DNA from: Oceanicaulis sp. BBD 1991-10
Lineage (GTDB): Bacteria; Pseudomonadota; Alphaproteobacteria; Caulobacterales; Maricaulaceae
Assembly: GCA_001657295.1 (NCBI GenBank)
Contig: LYSW01000010.1
Span: forward strand, 1-54,629
Length of the DNA stretch: 54,629 nt
Reading direction: 5' to 3'
Under the pieces are notes generated by a model that was not told where the DNA came from, ran no database searches, and saw only the letters and a program-made list of their open reading frames with translations. How positions within the stretch are numbered: position 1 is the stretch's first letter; each line of letters opens with the position of its first letter. Below are positions 28,665-35,747 of the stretch, in pieces. Position numbers and translations under genes: made by a program.

Positions 28665-29729
28665 TCAGTCGCCGAGCAGGGTGACGTGGCCCATTTTCCG
28701 GCCCGGCCGGGCCCGCCGCTTGCCATAAAGATGCAGCACGGCGCTCGGATCGGCCAGCCAGTCGGCCCATTGCGCCGCGTCTTCTCCGATCAGGTTGATC
28801 ATGCGCGCGGGCCGGACCGGCGCCGGATCGGCCAGCGGCCAGCCGGCGACGGCGCGGATATGCTGCTCGAACTGGCTGACGCGGCAGGCCGCTTCGGTCC
28901 AGTGGCCGGAATTGTGGACGCGCGGGGCGATCTCGTTGACCAGGACGCGGCCGCCCTCCAGTTCGAACAGCTCGACGGTCAGGACGCCGACATAATCCAG
29001 CGCCGACAGGATGGCTTCGGCGATGCGCCAGGCCTCGGCGGCGACCGCGTCGCTCGCCGCCGCCGGCGCGCGCGTTTCGCGCAAGATTCCGCCGCCATGG
29101 ATGTTTTCGCTGAGCGGAAACGCCGTCACCTGACCCTCGAGACCGCGCGCGGCGATGATGGAGAGCTCGCGGGTGAACGGCGCGAAAGCTTCAAGGATGG
29201 CGGGTCGCGCGCCGATCTGATCGAAGGCGTCGGCGGCCTGGGCGGGATCGCGGACCACCGCCTGGCCTTTGCCGTCATAGCCCATGCGGCGCGTCTTCAG
29301 GATGCCTGGCGCGCCCAGTGCGTCGGCGGCGGCGCGCGCGCCCTGCGCGCTGTCGACCGGCCGGAACTCCACCGTCGGCGCGCCATGGGCGTTGAGGAAG
29401 CGCTTCTCAGTCACCCGGTCCTGCGCCGCCTCCAGCGCTTTCACGCCCGGGCGCAGAGGCGCATGCCGGGCGGCCTCGGCCGCCGTTTCGACCGGGACAT
29501 TCTCGAACTCATAGGTGACCGCATCCACGCTGGCGGCGAAACGCGCGACCGCGTCCAGGTCCGCATAGGGCGCGGTGACGGTGTCCGCGGCGACGCGCGA
29601 GGCGGGGCAATCAGGCTCGGGATCGAAGATGACCATGTCGAGGCCCAGCCGGGCGCCCGCCATGGCCAGCATGCGGCCCAGCTGGCCGCCGCCCAGAATG
29701 CCGATGCGGGCGCAGGGCTGGAGGCCCAT
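28665..29729 (-). CDS. purK: N5-carboxyaminoimidazole ribonucleotide synthase PurK
   Basis: ATP-grasp enzyme of purine synthesis converting AIR plus bicarbonate to N5-CAIR. 354 residues: RIGILGGGQLGRMLAMAG at the N-terminus, FENVPVET, the ATP-grasp loop ILKTRRMGYDGKGQ, and NEIAPRVHNSGHWTEAAC near the C-terminus, all typical. It lies 3 nt after the purE stop on the same strand, forming a purEK operon. Confidence 0.97.
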   Translation of the reverse strand: MGLQPCARIGILGGGQLGRMLAMAGARLGLDMVIFDPEPDCPASRVAADTVTAPYADLDAVARFAASVDAVTYEFENVPVETAAEAARHAPLRPGVKALEAAQDRVTEKRFLNAHGAPTVEFRPVDSAQGARAAADALGAPGILKTRRMGYDGKGQAVVRDPAQAADAFDQIGARPAILEAFAPFTRELSIIAARGLEGQVTAFPLSENIHGGGILRETRAPAAASDAVAAEAWRIAEAILSALDYVGVLTVELFELEGGRVLVNEIAPRVHNSGHWTEAACRVSQFEQHIRAVAGWPLADPAPVRPARMINLIGEDAAQWADWLADPSAVLHLYGKRRARPGRKMGHVTLLGD

Positions 29730-29732
29730 TGT

Positions 29733-30224
29733 CTAGTCCTCGACCGTCTCGGCGACCGAGGCGGTCTGCGCCTCGCGCCAGGCTTCCAGCCGCGCCATCA
29801 GAGCCGGATCGGTCTGTCCCACGATGGACGCGGCCAGCAGCGCGGCGTTCTTCGCCCCCGCTTCGCCGATGGCCAGCGTGCCCACCGGCACGCCGCCCGG
29901 CATCTGGACGATCGACAACAGGCTGTCGAGCCCGGACAGGGCTTTGGATTGAACCGGCACGCCCAGCACCGGCAGCGCGGTCATCGACGCGATCATGCCC
30001 GGCAGGTGCGCCGCGCCGCCGGCGCCGGCGATGATCACCTTCACGCCCTTGTCTTTCGCCGACTTGGCGAACTCGACCATGCGGTCCGGCGTACGGTGGG
30101 CGGAGACGACCTTGGCCTCATAGCCCGCCCCCAGCGCATCCAGGATCGCCGCGCCGGCCTTCAAGGTCGGCCAGTCGGAGCGCGAGCCCATGACAATGGC
30201 GATGGGATTGGCGGCGTCGGCCAT
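29733..30224 (-). CDS. purE: N5-carboxyaminoimidazole ribonucleotide mutase PurE
   Basis: Class I PurE, moving the carboxyl group of N5-CAIR to give CAIR. 163 residues: [15 protein letters not shown] at the N-terminus, [11 protein letters not shown] (catalytic His), [16 protein letters not shown], and [30 protein letters not shown]. PurK directly downstream fits the two-step bacterial route. The gene is divergent from the PhoX-type gene, with about 170 nt between them. Confidence 0.98.
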   Translation of the reverse strand: MADAANPIAIVMGSRSDWPTLKAGAAILDALGAGYEAKVVSAHRTPDRMVEFAKSAKDKGVKVIIAGAGGAAHLPGMIASMTALPVLGVPVQSKALSGLDSLLSIVQMPGGVPVGTLAIGEAGAKNAALLAASIVGQTDPALMARLEAWREAQTASVAETVED

Positions 30225-30393
30225 GGAATTTGCCTTCAGCAGTGTTCAGAAGGCGGCGAACCATAGTCAGGCCGCCTTTCAGGTCAAGGAAAACCGGTAT
30301 GCGCCGCGGGCGCATTTCATCATGGACCCGTCACACGGGCCGGATATGTTTGGCGTTGATCCACTCCTCCATTTCCGCCAGGACCTCTCGACC

Positions 30394-32316
30394 ATGATCG
30401 ACCAGAGCGAAAACACTTCCGTCAATCCGCACAGCGAAAGCCGGCCGGGCATCCAAGACCTGATCGCCGAGCGCCTATCGCGCCGAAGCTTCCTGGCCGC
30501 CGGCGCCGCGGCGGGCGCGGTCGGCGTCGCCGGCTGCACGCAAGCCGGGCCTGAACAAGCCGGAGACGGCGGCCCGCATGCGGGATCGGTCAGCTTTTCC
30601 GAGATCACGCGCGACGTCAGTGACACCATCGCCTATCCGGACGGCTATGGCGCGGACCTGTTGATCCGTTGGGGCGACGCCCTCTTCGCGGACAGCCCGG
30701 CCTTCAACCCCGAAAGCCAAAGCGCGGCGGCCCAGGCGCGCCAGTTTGGATATAACAATGATTATATCGGCTTCATCGAGATGGATCGGATCGATGGCCG
30801 GGTCACGCGCGGCATATTGTGCGTCAATCATGAATACACCAACACGCTGCTGATGTTTCCGGGCATCGCGGAAAGCTTCCCCGATTCCATGACCGCAGAG
30901 CTGTGCGCGGTCGAGCAGGCCGCCCATGGCGGCACCATCATGGAGATCGAGCGCGGCGCGGACGGCGCCTGGGCGCCGGTGGTCGGCTCGCCGGTCAATC
31001 GCCGGGTCACCGCACGCACGCCGATGCAGATCACCGGCCCCGCCGCCGGACATCAGCGCCTGCGCACCAACGCCGATCCGACCGGAACCCGGGTCTTCGG
31101 CACCATCAATAACTGCGCCGGCGGCATCACGCCCTGGGGCACCTATCTGATGGCGGAGGAGAACTTCAACGGCTATTTCCTGGGCGACCTGGCCGATGAC
31201 CATCCCGAAGCCGCCAACCATGCCCGCTACGGCGTGCCGGGCGGCTGGTATCAGTGGGGCCGGTTTGAGGACCGCTTCAACTTGAACGCCGAACCGCGCG
31301 AACCCAATCGCTTCGGCTGGGTCGTCGAGGTCGATCCGCGCGATCCGAGCTCCACCCCGAAAAAGCGCACCGCGCTGGGCCGTTTCAAGCATGAAGGCGC
31401 GGAGAGCGTCGTCGCGCCCGACGGCCGGGTCGTGCTATATATGGGCGACGATCAACGTTTTGATTATGTGTATAAATTCGTCACGGCTGGGACCTTCGCG
31501 CCGGGCGATCGCGCGGCCAATATGAATCTGCTCGACGACGGCACGCTTTATGTCGCGCGCTTTGACGCCGACGGCACGCTGGCGTGGCTGCCGCTGACCT
31601 TCGGGACCGGGCCGCTGACCGAAGCGAACGGGTTTGACGGCCAGGGCGAAGTGCTGATCGAGGCGCGACGGGCCGCCGATCTGTTGGGCGCCACGCCGAT
31701 GGACCGGCCTGAGGACGTCGAGCCGAGCCCGCAGACCGGGCGCGCTTACGTCATGCTGACCAATAACCACCGCCGCACCGAAGATCAGGTCGACGCCGCC
31801 AACCCGCGCGCCGAGAACTGGCATGGCCATATCATCGAGATCATCGAGCCGGACGGCGACTTCGCCGCCACAAGCTCGCGCTGGGAGATTCTGGTGCGCT
31901 GCGGCGATCCGAGCGATCCTGAGGCGGGCGCGATGTGGAACCCGGCGACCAGCGAGAACGGCTGGTTCGGCTCGCCGGACAATTGCGCCATCGACCCGGA
32001 CGGCCGGCTTTGGGTCGCCACCGACGGCAATCCGCGCACCGGCGCCAATGACGGCATTTGGTCATTAGGCCTTGAGGGCGAAGAGCGCGGCGCGGGCCGG
32101 GCCTTCTTCCGCGCGCCGGCGGGCGCTGAAGTATGCGGTCCGAAATTCACCGGCGACGGGCGCACGCTGTTCGCCGCGGTCCAACATCCGGGCGACACCG
32201 ATGGCGCGACCTATGAAGCGCCGGGCACGCGCTGGCCGGACTTTGACGACGCCATGCCGCCGCGCCCCTCAGTGGTGGCCCTGCGCAAGCATGACGACGG
32301 GCCGGTGGGGAGTTAG
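30394..32316 (+). CDS. phoX: PhoX-type (DUF839) alkaline phosphatase, Tat-exported
   Basis: 640 residues. A twin-arginine signal LSRRSFLAAGAAAGAVGVAGC follows ~29 leading residues, as is common in PhoX proteins; the Cys may also be a lipidation site. The body has PhoX features: CVNHEYTNTLLM, TPWGTYLMAEENFNGYF, GWVVEVDPRDPSSTPKKRTALGRFKHEGA, YMGDDQRFDYVYKFV and SPDNCAIDPDGRLWVATDG. Family members are calcium/iron phosphomonoesterases induced by phosphate starvation. I start at the ATG at 30394 with AGGA about 10 nt upstream; the open frame begins further upstream, overlapping purE. No clear Pho box was seen in the upstream 170 nt, so regulation is unresolved. Confidence 0.88.
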   Translation: MIDQSENTSVNPHSESRPGIQDLIAERLSRRSFLAAGAAAGAVGVAGCTQAGPEQAGDGGPHAGSVSFSEITRDVSDTIAYPDGYGADLLIRWGDALFADSPAFNPESQSAAAQARQFGYNNDYIGFIEMDRIDGRVTRGILCVNHEYTNTLLMFPGIAESFPDSMTAELCAVEQAAHGGTIMEIERGADGAWAPVVGSPVNRRVTARTPMQITGPAAGHQRLRTNADPTGTRVFGTINNCAGGITPWGTYLMAEENFNGYFLGDLADDHPEAANHARYGVPGGWYQWGRFEDRFNLNAEPREPNRFGWVVEVDPRDPSSTPKKRTALGRFKHEGAESVVAPDGRVVLYMGDDQRFDYVYKFVTAGTFAPGDRAANMNLLDDGTLYVARFDADGTLAWLPLTFGTGPLTEANGFDGQGEVLIEARRAADLLGATPMDRPEDVEPSPQTGRAYVMLTNNHRRTEDQVDAANPRAENWHGHIIEIIEPDGDFAATSSRWEILVRCGDPSDPEAGAMWNPATSENGWFGSPDNCAIDPDGRLWVATDGNPRTGANDGIWSLGLEGEERGAGRAFFRAPAGAEVCGPKFTGDGRTLFAAVQHPGDTDGATYEAPGTRWPDFDDAMPPRPSVVALRKHDDGPVGS

Positions 32317-32332
32317 GCGCGGGTTCTTTTTC

Positions 32333-32416
32333 CGTCATCCCCGCGAAGGCGGGGACCCAGATCCATAGAACTCATCGCTTGACGATCTCTGGGCCCCCGC
32401 CTTCGCGGGGGTGACG
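32333..32416. repeat. REP-like palindrome downstream of the PhoX-type gene
   Basis: Inverted arms of about 28 bp (CGTCATCCCCGCGAAGGCGG... at 32333-32362 and its near complement at 32388-32416) flank a 25-nt loop. This CCCCGCGAAGGCGGGG palindrome is a common dispersed intergenic element in proteobacteria. It lies in the 147-nt gap between two convergent genes and may also act as a terminator. Confidence 0.8.
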
Positions 32417-32463
32417 ACATAAGAGTGCGTGCGCCTTTCTAGATGAGGCGCGACCTCACGCCC

Positions 32464-32823
32464 TCACCGCTCCAATTCGCCGAAGAAGCCGATCACTTTG
32501 ACAACCTTGCCGGCGTCATTGATCTCGCTCACGTCGAAGCCGGACATGACCAGCGCGTCGTCGCGATGAATCGCCCAGTGATACCGGCAGAAATTATTCT
32601 GGACGTCGACTTCGCTGGTCCGCGTGTAGGCCGCGCCAGGGATCAGCGCCTGGACCTGCTTGACCATGGCCACGAAGGCCTCGCGGCCGATGATGTTGTG
32701 GTTCGGGTCGACGAAATGAACGTTGTGTTCAAGAGCCTGCTCGGTGAGCGCGCGAATCTCGGCGTCCTCGCTGGTGTTCCAGATCGCCATCATCTTTTCG
32801 AGGCATGCAAATCTGTCGCTCAC
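32464..32823 (-). CDS. SnoaL/NTF2-like small protein
   Basis: 119-residue cystatin-like alpha+beta barrel protein of the SnoaL-like type: N-terminal helix CLEKMMAIWNTSEDAEIRALTEQAL, then VHFVDPNHNIIGREAFVAMVKQV and strands ending VVKVIGFFGEL. Start: the GTG at 32823, 6 nt after GGGAGG. The frame is open far upstream but that part overlaps the divergent tetR gene. It is transcribed away from tetR across an 87-nt gap with an operator-like dyad, so TetR probably represses it. Enzyme or binding role unknown. Confidence 0.85.
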   Translation of the reverse strand: MSDRFACLEKMMAIWNTSEDAEIRALTEQALEHNVHFVDPNHNIIGREAFVAMVKQVQALIPGAAYTRTSEVDVQNNFCRYHWAIHRDDALVMSGFDVSEINDAGKVVKVIGFFGELER

Positions 32824-32853
32824 CGGAATCCTCCCGCTCAGGCTTGACCTGAC

Positions 32854-32876
32854 AACAAACCGACCAGCGGTTTGTT
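32854..32876. promoter_or_regulatory. Operator-like dyad between tetR and SnoaL-like gene
   Basis: Perfect 9-bp inverted repeat AACAAACCG-N5-CGGTTTGTT, centred in the divergent intergenic region 35 nt before the tetR start and 31 nt before the SnoaL-like start. The sequence resembles known TetR-family operators (AAACCG...CGGTTT). Confidence 0.8.
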
Positions 32877-32910
32877 TATCAATTGAAGCAAAGCGTGTAA
32901 AGAGGCGGGC

Positions 32911-33489
32911 ATGGCGACTCAGCAAGAACGCACCCGCGCAACCCGAGCCCGGCTCATCGAATCCTTCCGGGCGAGCGTTTTGGATCAGGGGTTTGATCAC
33001 ACCACGACCCAGCGCCTGCTGGACGAGACCGGGCTGAGCAAGGGGGCGCTCTATCATCACTTCAAGAGCAAGACCGAGCTGATGGAGGCGGTTTATGCGG
33101 CCGAGGCCGGGGGCGCGATCACGCGCGCCATGCAGGCCGTGCCGCCCGACAAGCCGGCCCTGACGCGCTTGAAGGAGGCTTGCCGCGCCTGGCTGGCGGA
33201 AGTGCAGGCGGAAGAAGTGTCCATCATCCTGTTCGAGATCGGGCCCGCCGCCCTGGGATTTTCACACGCCCGCGCCATTGAGGACCGCCTGAGCACCGTC
33301 GCGTTCGACCGATTGCTCGCTGAGGCCGCCGAACGCGGCGAGATTCGCCGGGATCCGCCGCGCCTGATCGCCCGGCTGCTCAACGCCCTCATGGCCGAGG
33401 CGTCCATCGCCCAGCGTCAGGGCGACGCCGGCGCTGCGGACACGGTCATGCAGGCGGTCGAGGCGCTCCTGGACACCTTACGGCCCTGA
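32911..33489 (+). CDS. TetR-family transcriptional regulator
   Basis: 192-residue repressor. The N-terminal helix-turn-helix (~10-60) shows FDHTTTQRLLDETGLSKGALYHHFKSKTEL, a standard TetR pattern. The C-terminal domain (~70-192) is helical and should bind a ligand of unknown nature. GAGGCGGGC precedes the ATG. It is divergent from the SnoaL-like gene with a perfect dyad in between, the usual set-up for autoregulation and control of the neighbour. Confidence 0.92.
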   Translation: MATQQERTRATRARLIESFRASVLDQGFDHTTTQRLLDETGLSKGALYHHFKSKTELMEAVYAAEAGGAITRAMQAVPPDKPALTRLKEACRAWLAEVQAEEVSIILFEIGPAALGFSHARAIEDRLSTVAFDRLLAEAAERGEIRRDPPRLIARLLNALMAEASIAQRQGDAGAADTVMQAVEALLDTLRP

Positions 33490-33597
33490 CGCCGCCGCTC
33501 GTCGCGCCGCCTGGCCGCCTCGGCTTGGTGAACGCTTTCTTAACCGCGCATGCGGGAGGGTGAGGCGTGTATTTGTCCTGCGTGAGGAGGCGCGAGC

Positions 33598-34329
33598 ATG
33601 CGCATTCGTCCCGGAGACCCGATCGGCGCGGCCGCCCGCCGCGACACCGTCAGCGCCCCGTCCAGGACAGGCTCGGCCGGCGCGTCGGCGTCCGCCGGCG
33701 GCGCGTCCGCGACCCAGGACACCGCCTCCATCATGGGCGTGCCGGAAAGCGAATTGACGCCGAATGTCCAGCGCGCCCTCCTGTCTTTGATGGGCGAGGT
33801 CGATCAACTGCGCAAGGAAACCGAAGCTCTTCGCGCCAAGATCCGCGATCTGGAGAGCCTGGCCGACCATGACGTCTTCCTGCCGGTCCTGAACCGCAGG
33901 GCCTTCCTGCGCGAGGTCTCCAAGGCCCTGGCCCTGGCCGAGCGCCATGATGCGCCCTCCGCCCTGCTCTACATGGATCTCAACGGCTTCAAGCACATCA
34001 ACGACACCCATGGTCACGCCGCTGGCGACACCGCGCTGCGCCAGGTTGCGGAATTGATCGCCGCCCATGTCCGCGAGACCGATGCGGTCGGCCGTCTGGG
34101 CGGGGACGAATTCGGCGTGGTGCTCACCCTCACGCCCGCCGCCGCGGCCGAACGCAAGGCGGAGGAATTGGCCGAAACCATCGCCAGCACGCCGATCCTG
34201 CATGAGGGCGTCGAATTGCGCCTCGGCGCGGCCTGGGGCGTGCGCGCCCTGGACGCGAATGTCGATGTTGAAACCGCCATGGCGGAAGCGGATGCGGCGA
34301 TGTACGCGCGCAAGATCGCGGCGGCTTAA
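33598..34329 (+). CDS. Diguanylate cyclase (GGDEF) with coiled coil
   Basis: Makes cyclic di-GMP from two GTP. 243 residues: an Ala/Ser-rich N-terminus, a short coiled coil (~60-90: LMGEVDQLRKETEALRAKIRDLESLAD), then a GGDEF domain with LLYMDLNGFKHINDTHGHAAGDTALRQV and the active-site RLGGDEFG (168-172). The inhibitory site R-x-x-D (RETD, 159-162) is five residues before it, so product inhibition is expected. No TM segment. The layout resembles the cytoplasmic Caulobacter DgcB type (from memory of the family). GGAGG lies 7 nt before the ATG. Confidence 0.93.
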   Translation: MRIRPGDPIGAAARRDTVSAPSRTGSAGASASAGGASATQDTASIMGVPESELTPNVQRALLSLMGEVDQLRKETEALRAKIRDLESLADHDVFLPVLNRRAFLREVSKALALAERHDAPSALLYMDLNGFKHINDTHGHAAGDTALRQVAELIAAHVRETDAVGRLGGDEFGVVLTLTPAAAAERKAEELAETIASTPILHEGVELRLGAAWGVRALDANVDVETAMAEADAAMYARKIAAA

Positions 34330-34386
34330 GCGCGTTAAAACCGACCCGTATCGCCTGGACAGCTTTTGCGCCGCTTGCGGCCCGCG

Positions 34387-34803
34387 CTATCCGTCTCGCC
34401 CTGCTTCGTTCGGATCGACCGAGAACAGCGCAATCTTATTGCCTTGAGGGTCGCGCAGATAGCCGACATAGAATTGGGGTCCGTATGAATCGCGGAAACC
34501 GGGCTGACCTTCGTCGGATCCGCCCGCGGCGAGCGCGGCGGCGTGAAGATCACGAACCTGCTTTTGACTGCGAACCTCGAAGGCGACCATGGCCCCGTTG
34601 CCGGCGGAGGCCGGGCGTCCATCGAAAGCGGGCTTGACGTAAAAATCCGGCAAGGCGGGCGACCGCCCCGCCGGGGCAGGCAGCGAATAGCTCAGCCCGT
34701 CGGGACGCTCCACCAGCCGGTAGTTGAGAGCGGGCAGAAAGGCGGAATAAAACCGCTTGGCGCGGGCGATGTCGTCGGCTCCGACCGTAACGTAGGCGAT
34801 CAT
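34387..34803 (-). CDS. VOC/glyoxalase-like protein
   Basis: 138-residue vicinal-oxygen-chelate fold protein: N-terminal MIAYVTVGADDIARAKRFYSAFLPALNY and C-terminal YFVGYLRDP-like segment (YVGYLRDPQGNKIALFS). The metal ligands usual for glyoxalase I are not all evident, so it may be a dioxygenase-like or binding member. I start at the ATG at 34803 (MIAYVTVGADD); the frame continues 12 codons upstream. It is convergent with the diguanylate cyclase. Confidence 0.83.
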   Translation of the reverse strand: MIAYVTVGADDIARAKRFYSAFLPALNYRLVERPDGLSYSLPAPAGRSPALPDFYVKPAFDGRPASAGNGAMVAFEVRSQKQVRDLHAAALAAGGSDEGQPGFRDSYGPQFYVGYLRDPQGNKIALFSVDPNEAGRDG

Positions 34804-34921
34804 GTTTCGCGCATCTTTCCGGAAGTTCCGATATCCCAATGCGGCGGCCGGGACGGAATCAGCAGGGCCTAGTCCGGCCGCCGCCCCTTCGATGTCCGCA
34901 TCCAGGGCACGCCGGGGCCGC

Positions 34922-35131
34922 CTAAGCGATGATGTCCGGGTTGAGGATGTCCTCGATCCGGTAAATCTCGTCCTTTAAGGACAGCTTGCGCCGCTTCAGG
35001 CGCATCACCTTGAGCTGATCGACCACGCCGCACATGGTCAGGGCGCGCACTTCCTCGTCGAGCGCGCGGTGCTCGTCCTGAAGCTCCAGCAATCGGCGTT
35101 CGAGCGCCGCAACATCAAGCTCGCCGTCCAT
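34922..35131 (-). CDS. DUF465 (YdcH-like) small coiled-coil protein
   Basis: 69 residues, almost all predicted coiled coil: LERRLLELQDEHRALDEEVRAL, then VMRLKRRKLSLKDEIYRIEDIL, the conserved K/R-rich second helix of DUF465. Function unknown; the family forms a helical hairpin. A second, shorter member lies at 39537-39704. The 124 nt between it and the next gene upstream hold no clear feature. Confidence 0.85.
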   Translation of the reverse strand: MDGELDVAALERRLLELQDEHRALDEEVRALTMCGVVDQLKVMRLKRRKLSLKDEIYRIEDILNPDIIA

Positions 35132-35255
35132 CGTGTCGATCGAACGCCTCCAATCGAGCCGGTCACCCGCCCTATGCTGGGCGTTCCATCTGACCGAGAG
35201 AACCCTTCAATGCGCGCTGAACTAACCCGCGCGGCGCTGCTCTATGACGCTAATC

Positions 35256-35747
35256 TTACACGTTTTCAAGAGCGTCGAAAACGGTCTGGACGAAATGAGC
35301 CGCCGGCGCCGCCGTCCCGAGCCGGGCCGCATAGGATTCCAGACAGGCCAGCGCCAGGGGGCGCAATTCGCGTCGTCCATGCTCCGGACAGCTGCGGGAC
35401 AGGCCTTCCAGCGCCAGCTGCTCGAGCCGCTCCGCCTCCAGCTCGCAGGCCAGCACCTTGCGGCGCAGGCTTAAGGCGTTGTCGCCGCCGGCCCAGTCCG
35501 GCGGGTGTTTCAGATGATCGCGGGCGGCGCGCAACGGCTTGACCACGCGCGCGCTCCACAGGGCGGACCGGTCGATGGCTTCACCAAAGGCCGGCCTGGG
35601 ATCACGGCCATAGACGATCGTCCAAACAATCCACAGCGCGAGATTGACGTCCAACCCGTCCGCCTGCAGCGCGAGACAGGCCTCTTGAACGCCGTCCTGG
35701 GCGTAGACCGCTTTGGAGAAATCCCAGAAGGCCAGGCGGGGCGTCAT
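35256..35747 (-). CDS. TIGR02444 family protein
   Basis: 163 residues resembling the TIGR02444 (DUF2390) family: N-terminal FWDFSKAVYAQDGVQEACLALQADGLDVNLALW, middle ARVVKPLRAARDHLK, and LRRKVLACELEAERLEQLAL. Function is not established. Helical, cytosolic, no signal. Its start overlaps the end of the upstream channel-like gene by 4 nt (ATGA), so the two are translationally coupled and may act together. Confidence 0.82.
   Translation of the reverse strand: MTPRLAFWDFSKAVYAQDGVQEACLALQADGLDVNLALWIVWTIVYGRDPRPAFGEAIDRSALWSARVVKPLRAARDHLKHPPDWAGGDNALSLRRKVLACELEAERLEQLALEGLSRSCPEHGRRELRPLALACLESYAARLGTAAPAAHFVQTVFDALENV

Noticed and set aside
27666-30266. Long plus-strand open frame antisense to the propeller, purK and purE genes
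   Set aside because: Arg/Gly/His-rich shadow of three well-supported minus-strand genes; typical of high-GC DNA.
30225-30393. Pho box before the PhoX-type gene
   Set aside because: No pair of CTGTCAT-like 7-mers with the right 11-nt spacing could be seen.
34030-34140. Degenerate GGDEF site in the diguanylate cyclase
   Set aside because: GGDEF and the RxxD inhibitory site are both intact, so it is likely active.
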